From positions 186,001 to 250,000 of the forward strand of contig CAWAHF010000004.1 in the NCBI GenBank assembly GCA_963781805.1: 64,000 bases of DNA, written 5' to 3'. The first letter of the stretch is position 1; each line of letters opens with the position of its first letter. Below are positions 51,268 to 60,586 of this stretch, one piece after another. The translations under genes and the position numbers were made by a program. The DNA comes from JAFGPL01 sp963781805. Its GTDB lineage: Bacteria; Bacteroidota; Bacteroidia; Bacteroidales; UBA10428. The notes beneath the pieces were generated by a model. The model was not told where the DNA came from. It saw nothing but the letters and a program-made list of their open reading frames with translations, and ran no database searches.

Positions 51268-53490
51268 TTGCGACTTGAAGTCGTGTAAATAATTGTTTTA
51301 CAAAGGATTGTTCTTTGATAAAACCTGTTGTTCCCTCAACAGTACCCTTACCGGACAACTGGTGTATAGTGCAGCTATTACCGGTTGAAGCTCCGGGAAA
51401 CGAGTACCAAACGCCGGGTTGTATACCCTATGGCGGGGCTATAAGCTGTGAAGCGGATAGTCTTCGGGGCCTCAAAAACCGATTTAGGGCTGGGGTGAGC
51501 AGGCATGGCCAACTCAGGTAAATATTCCGAAACCATCGAGATGGCGTAAGGGCGAAAAAGAGGATGACACGCCTTGTACCAAAATGGTAAGCTGGCAGGT
51601 TAAACGTGGTCAACGTTGCGTTTACGGGGATGTTGCCCAGCCGGTGGACAGGATAGGCCTAAACCTGTATCTTTTGTTATTTACATGGAACATGGAAGCA
51701 CGGTGCTCTCTTTTCCTGTAACAGCGGGATCAAAAACCCTAACCGCAAGGCATGGGGAAACACCGTACAGAGAGGACAGACAAAGCGAATGCCCTGATGT
51801 AATGCCAGGGATAGTGGCCACAACATCGCCACAGGTGAAAACCAGCCCACCTCTGTCTGGTACTTTATGGCATGATACTTTTTAGAACCTGTAAATGCTG
51901 GAAAGCAAATGAACGAGAATGAAAATTCATCGTGTGCACTGGCACACCAAACCGATAACTGGAACCTCATTATATGGCGAAAGGTTATTCAACGGGTGAA
52001 CAGGCTGCAAAGACGTATTGCCAAGGCTGTTAAAGAGAAACGCTGGGGCAAAGCTAAAGCCCTGATGTTTCTCATTACCAAATCCTTTTATGCTAAACTA
52101 TTGGCTGTATTCCGGGTGGCCAACAACAAGGGAGGCAAAACCCCCGGTGTTGACCATAAAATCTGGATAGACGGGTATGATAAACTCGTCGCAGCTGAAA
52201 ACCTTAAGAACAGGGGATACACCCCTAAACCTTTACGTAGGATATATATCCCTAAGAAGAATGGCAAAAAACGCCCCTTAAGCATCCCGTGCATCGATGA
52301 CAGGGCTATGCAAGCCCTGCACATGATTTCTCTTGTCCCTCTGGCCGAAACAATGGCCGACCTAAATTCTTATGGGTTTAGGGAAAAACGTTCGTGTGCC
52401 GATGCCATTGCACAATGCTTTCTTATCCTGTGCCGTAAAAATTGCGCACAATGGGTGTATGAAGCCGACATCAAGGCCTGCTTTGATGAAATTGACCATC
52501 AGTGGATATTAAACCATATCCCGGTCAACAAATCCATTCTTGATAAATGGCTCAAAGCAGGATATATCCAGAAAGGTAGGTTATTCCCCTCCCTTAAAGG
52601 TACTCCACAAGGCGGTATCATATCCCCAATCATCATGAATATGGTGCTTGACGGATTGGAAACCACCATAAACAAACAGTTTCCAAGGTGGAAAAACCAG
52701 AAAGTCAATTTTGTAAGGTATGCCGATGATTTTATTATTACCGCTAAGGATAAAGAGGTAATTACTAATCAAATCATACCACTTGTTAAGGAATTCCTCA
52801 AAGAACGGGGGCTTAGGCTCTCTGATGAGAAATCCAAAATAACCAATATTGACCAGGGTTTTGACTTCTTATCACAGCATATCCGTAAGTACAAGGGTAA
52901 ACTGCTGATAAAACCATCACGGAAATCTGTACAGGCTTTCAAAGATAAGATAAAACTCATCATACGCGAGAGCCATGGACTGCCTGCTCATGCCCTTATA
53001 CGAAAACTAAACCCGGTTATCCGGGGATGGTCAAACTATCACAAGGGTATTTGCTCAAAGAATACCTTCAGAAAACTGGAGGTATTCATCTTCGGACAAA
53101 CCTGGAAATGGGCTACCCGCCAGCATGGTGACAAAGGCCACAGGTGGGTGTTCAAAAGGTACTTTTTGGGCAATCATTTTTCCGATAAACGTGTATCTTA
53201 TAAAGGTATATATTCCTACCGCTTATATAAAATCGGTATGGTACCTATTCGATATCATGTTAAAATCGCTCAGAAGGCCAATCCTTACCTGTCTGAATTT
53301 GATTCATATTTTGAGAAAAGGGTATCCTTAAGGAAACGTTTAGCTTTGAATAGCAAACAAATCACTACTTTTGTTTGCAGAGGTAAAAACAATAGCCGGG
53401 TCTACCCTAACAAGGTTGGCCTTAAAAGTGCTTGAGCCGTATGCGGTGAAAGTCGCACGTACGGTTCTTAGGGGGCGTAAGCTACCCGGT
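51268..53490 (+). mobile_element. Group II intron, copy 5 (2,223 bp)
   Basis: Same length and ends as copy 1. Rejoining the exons gives GTTGGGCAC, the exact complement of the C35 end GTGCCCAAC. Candidate EBS1 at 51611. Shares Ser in LHMISLVPL with copy 1. Confidence 0.92.
51909..53435 (+). CDS. ltrA: Group II intron reverse transcriptase/maturase (copy 5)
   Basis: 508 residues, intact. Differs from the others by Ile for Met in IPCIDDRAMQ, a conservative change. Confidence 0.95.
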   Translation: MNENENSSCALAHQTDNWNLIIWRKVIQRVNRLQRRIAKAVKEKRWGKAKALMFLITKSFYAKLLAVFRVANNKGGKTPGVDHKIWIDGYDKLVAAENLKNRGYTPKPLRRIYIPKKNGKKRPLSIPCIDDRAMQALHMISLVPLAETMADLNSYGFREKRSCADAIAQCFLILCRKNCAQWVYEADIKACFDEIDHQWILNHIPVNKSILDKWLKAGYIQKGRLFPSLKGTPQGGIISPIIMNMVLDGLETTINKQFPRWKNQKVNFVRYADDFIITAKDKEVITNQIIPLVKEFLKERGLRLSDEKSKITNIDQGFDFLSQHIRKYKGKLLIKPSRKSVQAFKDKIKLIIRESHGLPAHALIRKLNPVIRGWSNYHKGICSKNTFRKLEVFIFGQTWKWATRQHGDKGHRWVFKRYFLGNHFSDKRVSYKGIYSYRLYKIGMVPIRYHVKIAQKANPYLSEFDSYFEKRVSLRKRLALNSKQITTFVCRGKNNSRVYPNKVGLKSA

Positions 53491-53528
53491 GGCACAAGCT
53501 TTAACGAACGAGCAACTAATTTAGAAAT

Positions 53529-54005
53529 ATGAGATTTAAATTTTATGGACATATACAAAGAAACTTAATGTTTATAATCACATTATTGACAATAACAAGT
53601 TGTAAACTATTAGAGTCATCGATAATTAATAGCTGTAGTTCTAGTATTATTATTAATATCCAATATGATAAAGCACTTTTACCTTTATATTCAGGAGGCA
53701 CGGATGGATTCTATAAATTGATCGATAAATCTATTGAAGGTAATAAAACAGAAATGATTTCATTTGACTCAGTAAATTTCATTGCAAGTTATCTGCTAAA
53801 TCAAACGGATACATTTTTTATAAAACCGGCAGTTAAATATAGGAAAGATACAATATACATAATTAAAGAAATGTTAATTGTAAACAATCAGGACACAATA
53901 AAACTAGATGATTATTACTCATTTAATTTTATGTTTTTCAATGATAGTTTAAAATATAAACCATTTAAGATTGAGGATTTCTATTTTAAACCAATTAATG
54001 AATAG
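53529..54005 (+). CDS. Cassette C35: small lipoprotein, unknown function
   Basis: 158 residues. N-terminal hydrophobic segment ending in the lipobox LLTITSC, preceded by a longer than usual basic N-region (MRFKFYGHIQRN). The mature part is beta-rich and unassigned. This short cassette has an intron at its left boundary and an IS at its right boundary, so it can no longer be exchanged as a normal cassette. Confidence 0.66.
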   Translation: MRFKFYGHIQRNLMFIITLLTITSCKLLESSIINSCSSSIIINIQYDKALLPLYSGGTDGFYKLIDKSIEGNKTEMISFDSVNFIASYLLNQTDTFFIKPAVKYRKDTIYIIKEMLIVNNQDTIKLDDYYSFNFMFFNDSLKYKPFKIEDFYFKPINE

Positions 54006-54025
54006 ATTTGTAAATAAAAGCCAGT

Positions 54026-54148
54026 GCCCAACACGCCTTATAAAAAATTTGGGTTTTGTAGTAAATTCGGGCATTGTAGCCCGCACCAGCATCTGTCTCG
54101 GCGGATAGGATCGCGTCCCGCAAACCCAACGTTTCATACCGCAAACCG
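54026..54148 (+). repeat. attC36 site, split by an IS1182-like element
   Basis: Same type as attC18. R'' GCCCAAC at 54026. The IS lies at the first bases of the right core: left remnant ACCG(T), right remnant CGTTAGGGC at 55844. Without the IS the site would be of normal length. Confidence 0.8.
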
Positions 54149-54149
54149 T

Positions 54150-55843
54150 CAGACTGTCTAAAAACTTCATACATATTGTTAATAAAGAGCCTAGCGGATT
54201 TTTGGCTCTTTAAACTCGTATTTGTATCTTACAGATATGAAATACATACAAGGACAAAACAGGTACCAAACCACATTATTTCCAATCACCTTAGACCAGG
54301 CCATTTCTTCTGATAATCTTTCTAGGACAATAGATGTTTTTGTAGACAGCCTCAACCTGGAGGAGTATGGTTTTAAAGTCGACTTCGAAGAAAACGGTCG
54401 TCCTGCATATCATCCTGCCATTTTATTAAAACTTTATATTTATGGGTATATGAACAGGATACGTTCATCAAGGGCATTGGAAAGGGAATGTGGAAGGAAT
54501 ATTGAGCTAATGTGGCTGCTAAACATGTTAACGCCTGACCATAATACCATTGCGAACTTCAGGCGTGACAATGCCCGGGGGATAAAAAAAGTATTCAGGG
54601 TCACTGTAAGCTTGGCCAGATACTTTGGCCTTATAGGCGGGGAACTGATAGCAGGCGACAGTACAAAATTGCGTGCCCAAAACAGTAAGAAGAACAATTT
54701 CAACCAGAAGAAGATCAACAGGCACCTGAAATACATTGAAGAAAAATTGGAAGAATATAAACGTGCACTTGCCGAAAGCGATGGAGACAATAAAAAGGAG
54801 ATAAAAAAAGAGATAAAAAAGCAGGAAATCCGCAAGTCAACATACAAGAAACTGGAAGCAAAACTCCAACAATCCGGCGGGCCGCAAATATCCACCAGCG
54901 ACCCGGAAAGCAGGCAGATGATCATACGCAATAATATAACAGAAGTGGCCTACAATGTTCAAACAACGGTAGATTCTAAACACAACATTCCTATCGACTA
55001 TAAAGTTACCAACAACAACGATAGCAAGGCCATGGGCAACATGCTTCAGAGGGCCAAAAGCATATTGAAAACCAATACTTTTACAGCCTTGTATGACAAA
55101 GGCTATCATACGGGAACAGAGTTTGAAACAGCCGAAAGGCTTGGCATAAAGGTAATGGTAGCGATCCCGGCTACCCCAAGTTCTTCACAGGCACCCAGCC
55201 CGGAGTATAATTCGGATAAATTTATTTATAACGAGAAAGACAACACCTTCACCTGTCCGCAAGGCCATATATTAAGCACCAACGGAACATGGCACACTTC
55301 CGAAAGTGGTAGCAGGTTCCAACAATACAAGACTTCAGCGTGCAAAAATTGCGCTGTGCGTGCAAAGTGTACTGCATCTACAAAAAACGGGAAGATAATA
55401 CAACGGCGACAACATGCGCAAGCAATTGAAAATAACCGTGTTAGAATAGAAAGAAATAAAGAAACCTATAAGAAACGGCAGGCAATAGTAGAACATCCTT
55501 ATGGCACGATAAAGCGCCAATGGGGCTTTTCGTATATATTGACCAAAAAATACATCCACCGGGCCAGCGCTGATGTTGGGTTCATGATGGTTGCCTATAA
55601 CCTTAAGCGCATCATGAACATCTTTGGTATTGAAAAGCTAAAAGTATTCCTGGATAGCCTTCAAGCAGGTTTTCTTGTTTTATTTGTCAAAATATGGACT
55701 GAAATAAGCAATGTTGAGAGAAGATTTATTTCAGTTGCTAAAGACAGGAAAAAAAATAAAAATATCCGCACAGGACTTAAAATGAACCAACAGTTACCTG
55801 TCGGAAGCCTTGCTGCTTAGTTTTAGGTTTTTAGACAGACTGA
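54150..55843 (+). mobile_element. IS1182-like insertion sequence (about 1.69 kb)
   Basis: Ends CAG(A/T)CTGTCTAAAAAC in inverted orientation at both sides. The flanking CGT occurs on both sides (54147-54149 and 55844-55846) and may be the duplication; the exact end is uncertain by one base because a T/A pair could belong to the repeats. A hairpin AAAGAGCC…GGCTCTTT at 54184-54211 precedes the gene and may limit outside transcription. Confidence 0.85.
54237..55820 (+). CDS. IS1182-family transposase
   Basis: 527 residues from the ATG at 54237. N-terminal domain HPAILLKLYIYGYMNRIRSS, then ECGRNIELMWLLNMLTPDHN. DDE core: GGELIAGDSTKLRAQNSKKN, then TALYDKGYHTGTEFETAERL, then VEHPYGTIKRQWGF. A Cys cluster (FTCPQGH, CKNCAVRAKC) lies between, as in the family. 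Intact. Confidence 0.92.
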   Translation: MKYIQGQNRYQTTLFPITLDQAISSDNLSRTIDVFVDSLNLEEYGFKVDFEENGRPAYHPAILLKLYIYGYMNRIRSSRALERECGRNIELMWLLNMLTPDHNTIANFRRDNARGIKKVFRVTVSLARYFGLIGGELIAGDSTKLRAQNSKKNNFNQKKINRHLKYIEEKLEEYKRALAESDGDNKKEIKKEIKKQEIRKSTYKKLEAKLQQSGGPQISTSDPESRQMIIRNNITEVAYNVQTTVDSKHNIPIDYKVTNNNDSKAMGNMLQRAKSILKTNTFTALYDKGYHTGTEFETAERLGIKVMVAIPATPSSSQAPSPEYNSDKFIYNEKDNTFTCPQGHILSTNGTWHTSESGSRFQQYKTSACKNCAVRAKCTASTKNGKIIQRRQHAQAIENNRVRIERNKETYKKRQAIVEHPYGTIKRQWGFSYILTKKYIHRASADVGFMMVAYNLKRIMNIFGIEKLKVFLDSLQAGFLVLFVKIWTEISNVERRFISVAKDRKKNKNIRTGLKMNQQLPVGSLAA

Positions 55844-55882
55844 CGTTAGGGCACATACTGAAAGACTGCACAATCACATAAA

Positions 55883-56587
55883 ATGAGAGAATCGAAAATA
55901 GATAAAGAACAACTTGTTGGACAATTCGGAGATAAGATTTCAAGATTATCTCATCGAATGATTTGGGATAAAGAATTGGCAAAAGAAGCTGCCCAAGAAG
56001 TGTGGTATGAGATTTTAAAAAGTCTTCATAATTTCCGCTTTGAATCAAATATATCTACATGGATTTATACAATTGCCAAAAGGACAATTTTGAAATACTC
56101 TGAAAATGAGCAGACTTTAAAATCAACGAACTTAGATACACATTTTAATCTGGAAAGCATTGATTATAATGGAGAGGAACAAGACAAAAAGCAATGGGTA
56201 AAAGAGCAATGTGATTATTGTTTGACAGCGTTTTGCCATTGTTTGACTAATGATGCCAGATTAATATTCCTTTTTCGTGATATAGCAGAACTGGCTGATT
56301 ATGAGATAGTAAAAATTATGGATTTAAAAGAGGAAAATGTTAGGCAAATTGCATTTCGTTCGAGAGAGAAAGTTAAAAGTTTTATGCAAAAGGACTGTGT
56401 ATTGATAAATCCCCAAGGAAATTGCAGATGCAGGATTAGTAAACATGTTAAATCTGTTGAACTTGACAAAGAATATAGCAAGCTATCAAAAGCAGCGGGA
56501 TTGATTGATATATTTAAAAAATTTGATAAAGAATTACCCAGAAAGAATTATTGGGAAAAAATAATTGATAAAGTTGTCACAGGATAA
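55883..56587 (+). CDS. Cassette C36, first gene: sigma-70-family (ECF-like) sigma factor
   Basis: 234 residues. Region 2 is clear (LSHRMIWDKELAKEAAQEVW, then SNISTWIYTIAKRTILKY). Region 4 follows (DARLIFLFRDIAELADYEIV, then EENVRQIAFRSREKVKSFM). A C-terminal extension with NPQGNCRCRISKHVKS has a CxC motif and could sense metal or redox state. No anti-sigma gene is adjacent. The next gene, a Cys-rich DUF3795 protein, is 48 bases downstream in the same cassette. A sigma factor that moves as a cassette could give its promoter targets a new control on arrival. Confidence 0.8.
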   Translation: MRESKIDKEQLVGQFGDKISRLSHRMIWDKELAKEAAQEVWYEILKSLHNFRFESNISTWIYTIAKRTILKYSENEQTLKSTNLDTHFNLESIDYNGEEQDKKQWVKEQCDYCLTAFCHCLTNDARLIFLFRDIAELADYEIVKIMDLKEENVRQIAFRSREKVKSFMQKDCVLINPQGNCRCRISKHVKSVELDKEYSKLSKAAGLIDIFKKFDKELPRKNYWEKIIDKVVTG

Positions 56588-56635
56588 TGATTTTCTCCAC
56601 TAAACAGATAAATGTTTAATTTAAATGGAGAAAAA

Positions 56636-57067
56636 ATGGATTACAAAAAATTAACAGCACCATGTGGCAGAGATTGTTTCAATTGTTATTTCTATCTGGC
56701 ATTGAAAAATGAAAAGTATAAAATTGGACTCGCAAAAAAAATGGGATTAGAACCTGACAAAATAGTTTGTAAAGGCTGTCGGGAAATTGAGGGGAATTGT
56801 CAAATATTAAAAAACTATGGATTTAGCGGCAACTGCAAAATCTATGATTGTGTAAAGGAGCATAACGTTGATTTTTGTAATGAATGCTCTGATTTTCCGT
56901 GCGATTTACTCCATCCATTAGCTCATGGAGCAGATAAATTTCCACATAATTTAAAGGTGTATAATTTGTGTATGATTAAAAAAATGGGACTGGAAAATTG
57001 GGCGAAAACTAAATCTAAACTATCTTGGGACAGGTATTATAATGATAAACTCGATACATGTGTATAA
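56636..57067 (+). CDS. Cassette C36, second gene: DUF3795 Cys-rich protein
   Basis: 143 residues from the ATG at 56636, which has GGAG nearby; an in-frame ATG eight codons upstream is possible. It has Cys clusters typical of DUF3795: LTAPCGRDCFNCYFYLA, KGCREIEGNCQIL, NCKIYDCVKEH, FCNECSDFPCDLL. It probably binds zinc or an Fe-S cluster; function unknown. Cassette ends GTTAGGGCAC and GTGCCCTAAC match exactly. Confidence 0.8.
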   Translation: MDYKKLTAPCGRDCFNCYFYLALKNEKYKIGLAKKMGLEPDKIVCKGCREIEGNCQILKNYGFSGNCKIYDCVKEHNVDFCNECSDFPCDLLHPLAHGADKFPHNLKVYNLCMIKKMGLENWAKTKSKLSWDRYYNDKLDTCV

Positions 57068-57087
57068 TGATTAAATAATAATACGTG

Positions 57088-57218
57088 CCCTAACAGCCGG
57101 TATAAGTAATTTGGCAGTCAGTGGTTTGCATAGTTCAGTGCTTTTATTTATGTTTGTTGTAAACTGATACTGATGAGCTTTGAAATGCCAAACTACACAT
57201 ACCAGCGGACCGTTAGGG
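57088..57218 (+). repeat. attC37, last recognisable attC site
   Basis: 131 bp. R'' CCCTAAC at 57088, R' GTTAGGG at 57212. Arms CCGGTATAAGTAATTTGGCA and TGCCAAACTACACATACC. Confidence 0.83.
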
Positions 57219-57271
57219 CAAATTGTGAGGACGATATTGTTAAGATTAAATAATAATAAACTCGAAAGATT

Positions 57272-57976
57272 ATGAATGCAGAAAAAAAGATATTAAAATT
57301 TGGATTCTACTCATCACTATCTTTAACTCTATTGACAATAATTACATGGGGATTTGCCATGATGGCTATACCACCAGCGGGACCATACTGTCCAGGTGAT
57401 TGCATGAGTTATCCATTTTCCGATATTCTTTCATATTACCCGAGAGATTACTATTGGATGTATTTAGCAATTTTTCAGTTATTTGCGTATTTAATTTTTA
57501 TTGTTTCAAACCATTTTATTACCCCGATTGAAAATAAATTATTTAGTTTTTTAAGCGTTGCTTTTGCTCTTATTTCTACTATAGTTTTATTGATTGCATA
57601 CTTTGTTCAATTTTCTGTGGTTCCTATGAGTATGATGAAAGGAGAGACGGATGGAATTGCTTTAATTACACAATATAATGGACACGGGATATTTATTGCA
57701 ATGGAAGAATTAGGCTACATTACAATGAGTATTTCATTCTTGTTTTTAGCCTTTATCTTTTCTATGAAAAACCGCTTAGAGAAGTCTATTCGTCTGATAC
57801 TTATATTTTCATTTTTGTTCACTGTTCTTTCATTTATTTTTTATTCTATCAAATTTGGAATTGACAGGAGTTATCGATTTGAAGTCGCTACAATTACCAT
57901 TAATTTATTAACGATAATAACTGTAGGGATTTTAATAAGTATATTTTTAAAGAATAGAGTTAAAATGATAAAATAA
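57272..57976 (+). CDS. Cassette C37: multi-pass membrane protein
   Basis: 234 residues with about six hydrophobic helices (from FYSSLSLTLLTIITWGFAMM to VATITINLLTIITVGILISI). A loop contains PPAGPYCPGDCMSYPFSD with two Cys. Possibly DUF4386/DUF998-like, not certain. It begins 54 bases after the last R' core. No attC with the expected GCCCTAAC left core follows, so this terminal cassette seems to have lost its own recombination site. Confidence 0.65.
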   Translation: MNAEKKILKFGFYSSLSLTLLTIITWGFAMMAIPPAGPYCPGDCMSYPFSDILSYYPRDYYWMYLAIFQLFAYLIFIVSNHFITPIENKLFSFLSVAFALISTIVLLIAYFVQFSVVPMSMMKGETDGIALITQYNGHGIFIAMEELGYITMSISFLFLAFIFSMKNRLEKSIRLILIFSFLFTVLSFIFYSIKFGIDRSYRFEVATITINLLTIITVGILISIFLKNRVKMIK

Positions 57977-57978
57977 TG

Positions 57979-58080
57979 GCATCACCTAACAATAAGTTAC
58001 ATCATTCACACATTTTCCTCGTGTTATATTCAGGTTGGTTACCTAATATGCAAGGTCAATGAACAAGGGTAGGGTGATGC
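57979..58080 (+). repeat. Inverted repeat at the array end (possible degenerate attC)
   Basis: GCATCACCTAAC at 57979 and GTAGGGTGATGC at 58069 are complementary over their outer 8 bases. The spacing is like a short attC, but the right core reads GTAGGG, not GTTAGG, and the left core does not match the start of C37. It could be a decayed terminal site or a simple hairpin between converging genes. Confidence 0.3.
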
Positions 58081-58100
58081 GATTACTATTTTAATCTCTG

Positions 58101-59216
58101 TTAATCAGGCTTATTTAATGTCCGTTTCAGTCGAATCGGTTTTATTTTTAAAAATGTGGGCATTGTGTCTCCAAATAAGAACCCCCAGGGTTTTAAGGGC
58201 TCAATATGGTCGAAAATGAGTTTAACAATAGCCGTAAGCGGAATTGCGATTAACATACCCGGAATGCCCCATAAGGCAGCAAATACTATAACTGCAATAA
58301 TGGAAATGAGGGCATTGATTTTTACTTTTGAGGCAACTATTTTGGGAACGATGAAGTTGTTGTCAATGAATTGGATGAATATATACAAGGCCATGACTAA
58401 CAGTGCAAACCAGGGTGATGTTTTCGTGACTACGGCAATCATCATTGGCAAGGATGCTGCAATCATTGAACCAAGATAGGGAATAAGATTAAGCAGGGCA
58501 CCTATTATACCCAGAATTATAGCATATTCTATTCCCAATATAAGCAGACCAATAGAATATAAAGCAGCAATTATTGCCGCTTCTATTAGCAATCCGATGA
58601 GGTAGCGTTGAATCAACGATTTTATCTGGGTAATTATTTCATTCACCTCACTGCGGTGGTCTGCGCCAAACAGCCTGCGGAAAAATTCAATTAGCAGCGG
58701 CTGATAAAACAATATCATAAAAATATATACAGGAATTAAAAACAATACCACCAGTCCACTGCCAACATTAACAAGTGTTTTTCCGATGGCTGCACTGCTG
58801 GTATTGAGGAGATCACCTTTGGTTTTTGTAATCCATGTATCGATTTTTTGAGGGCTTATATCAAAATAACCCGAAGCCCAGGTTATGGTTTTATTGAGAA
58901 TATCAATAAATTTATCAATCATTTTTGGTAATGATTCGGTAAACCGGCTTGACTGAGAAAACAGAAGTGCACCAAATGCGGCAATTACAATAAGGGCAAG
59001 AAATAAAGTAATTACAATAGCTATTACCCTGTTTATTTTAAATCCCACAAAAAAATTTACAACAGGGTGAAGTACGGTTGCAATAATAATCGCAATAATA
59101 AGAGGGACGATTATGCCCTGAGCTATGTATAATGCAAATATTAAAGCAATCAAGCCAATGAAAATAAGTGATGCCTTTGCATAAAATGGAAGTCTGAATG
59201 CTTTATCCATTCTCAC
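58101..59216 (-). CDS. AI-2E family transporter
   Basis: 371 residues, with about eight membrane helices in the usual AI-2E/PerM pattern: IALYIAQGIIVPLIIAIIIA near the N-terminus, then a soluble segment (FTESLPKMIDKFIDILNKTI), then LLIEAAIIAALYSIGLLILG, IIGALLNLIPYLGSMIAASL, and a C-terminal VFAALWGIPGMLIAIPLTAI. Members export small molecules or ions; the substrate is unknown here. First clearly chromosomal gene to the right of the array, on the opposite strand. A start two codons downstream is possible. Confidence 0.88.
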   Translation of the reverse strand: MRMDKAFRLPFYAKASLIFIGLIALIFALYIAQGIIVPLIIAIIIATVLHPVVNFFVGFKINRVIAIVITLFLALIVIAAFGALLFSQSSRFTESLPKMIDKFIDILNKTITWASGYFDISPQKIDTWITKTKGDLLNTSSAAIGKTLVNVGSGLVVLFLIPVYIFMILFYQPLLIEFFRRLFGADHRSEVNEIITQIKSLIQRYLIGLLIEAAIIAALYSIGLLILGIEYAIILGIIGALLNLIPYLGSMIAASLPMMIAVVTKTSPWFALLVMALYIFIQFIDNNFIVPKIVASKVKINALISIIAVIVFAALWGIPGMLIAIPLTAIVKLIFDHIEPLKPWGFLFGDTMPTFLKIKPIRLKRTLNKPD

Positions 59217-59342
59217 GATTATTAATTGATTTTTTGAGGATTATGATTATTTTAAGGTGATTCAATAAATTGCTTCGCCTATTTTAAAGGTATTCTTCAG
59301 GATACATATTCAATGCAATTGGAATTCATTTATTCCTCCCGC

Positions 59343-59735
59343 TCATGTAGGTATTTGTTTCCTTTTGTGGAATAAACGTTGAAAGACAGACATGCCTAAT
59401 GATCTGATAGCATCGGGATTCCTGGAAATTAATTTTGTAACTGCAAGCTGCAATACAGAGCCTATGAGCTTTCTATACCTGTTGACCGATTTACCAACAA
59501 TTATTCTTTTCGAAATATAACCGGTAGTCAGAGTTAAGACCGTTCCTAAAATGTTATCGAATATAATTGGTGATGAAACAATATCATGCAAAGAACTCTT
59601 GAGAAGGTTAACAGGTGTTAAACTCTCATAGGTAATGTGGAATTGCTGTTTCAGGAGTTGTCCGTTGGCAGCTTGTTCAATTTCCAGTAATTGAATTGCA
59701 TTTTTAAGAGCTGCTGTGGAAGTAATGTTTTCCAT
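59343..59735 (-). CDS. Hypothetical protein in a holin/YtxH cluster
   Basis: 130 residues, mostly soluble, with a moderately hydrophobic middle (FDNILGTVLTLTTGYISKRI) and a basic C-terminus. It starts six bases after the holin-like gene and so is likely in the same operon. I know similar small proteins next to holin-like genes in Bacteroidota, but no function. Confidence 0.65.
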   Translation of the reverse strand: MENITSTAALKNAIQLLEIEQAANGQLLKQQFHITYESLTPVNLLKSSLHDIVSSPIIFDNILGTVLTLTTGYISKRIIVGKSVNRYRKLIGSVLQLAVTKLISRNPDAIRSLGMSVFQRLFHKRKQIPT

Positions 59736-59741
59736 GTGATT

Positions 59742-60083
59742 TTATTTAAGCGCCAGTTTAATGATATAATTGCAGATAATCTTTTTAAGCCAATTGTGCA
59801 TAAAAAAATGTATAACAATCGCTACAATTCCATAGAAAGCAGCCACCACAAAGAATCCGAAAAAGATTTGACCCAGGATTATGCCTAACCAAAAAGCCAA
59901 TCCCAAATTGAAAAAAAGCAGGAATGAGGCAAATAAGATAAAAACAACAGAATGTGGTATGAATGAGGAAACTATATCTGATGTCTTATCGAGCGTCTTA
60001 AGTTTTATTAATTCATAGCTTGATTTGCCATATTCGGTAGCTCTTTCCAGCAACTCTTCGATCAGCTTTGCGTTATCTTCCAT
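59742..60083 (-). CDS. Phage-holin-like (superfamily III) membrane protein
   Basis: 113 residues. N-terminal helix with charged residues (LIEELLERATEYGKSSYELI), then two hydrophobic helices (SVVFILFASFLLFFNLGLAF and FFGFFVVAAFYGIVAIVIHF). This layout fits the putative actinobacterial-type holin family, widespread on chromosomes with no lysis role shown. Co-oriented with the cupin-like and YtxH genes. Confidence 0.7.
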   Translation of the reverse strand: MEDNAKLIEELLERATEYGKSSYELIKLKTLDKTSDIVSSFIPHSVVFILFASFLLFFNLGLAFWLGIILGQIFFGFFVVAAFYGIVAIVIHFFMHNWLKKIICNYIIKLALK

Positions 60084-60121
60084 CTCTTCAGTTTTAGTAA
60101 CACGGTTAAACTTTTTGGTAT

Positions 60122-60544
60122 TTAGTTTTTTGCCATTTGTAAACCGCTGTTAGCAATAGTTAAAAGGAACATGGTTTCTTCCTTAGCTATAAGATTATAC
60201 TCTATCTTATCCTCAAGCGTCAGTAACTGACCTTTATTCAGAATCATTGTTTTTTTACGTGTATGAAACACTAATTTCCCTTCAATTATTTGAAAGATAA
60301 TAGAATCATTTGATTGAAAAGATACAATTTCTGTTCCTTCATGCAATGCAGTGAGTACAATCTGCTTTACGGGACTTTTTAAAAGAATTATTGTATCAAG
60401 TTCTCCTATTGCCCACGCATAACTCTGTTTCATCTTTTCAATTAATCCTGGTAAATCAAAAGTATGTGAAGAAGTATTAGCCGACATATTCTGACTATGA
60501 GGGAGAGGTATGGTAATATTTAACTGTTCTGTTTCCAAATTCAT
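60122..60544 (-). CDS. Cupin-like small protein
   Basis: 140 residues. The C-terminal 90 residues have a single-domain cupin pattern (TALHEGTEIVSFQSNDSIIF, then GKLVFHTRKKTMILNKGQLL, then EDKIEYNLIAKEETMFLL), without the usual metal-binding His set. Probably a sensory or stress-related protein. Function not known. Confidence 0.62.
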   Translation of the reverse strand: MNLETEQLNITIPLPHSQNMSANTSSHTFDLPGLIEKMKQSYAWAIGELDTIILLKSPVKQIVLTALHEGTEIVSFQSNDSIIFQIIEGKLVFHTRKKTMILNKGQLLTLEDKIEYNLIAKEETMFLLTIANSGLQMAKN

Positions 60545-60586
60545 ACATTAGATTGTTAATGTTATTAAAATAATCTTGAGTACATT

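Noticed and set aside
592..57218. CRISPR array
   Set aside because: Repeats are regular but are 130-bp palindromes separated by whole genes; there are no 30-40-bp spacers and no cas genes.
58156..58479. 107-codon + strand frame opposite the AI-2E permease
   Set aside because: It is a shadow of the permease gene, which has clear family motifs on the - strand.
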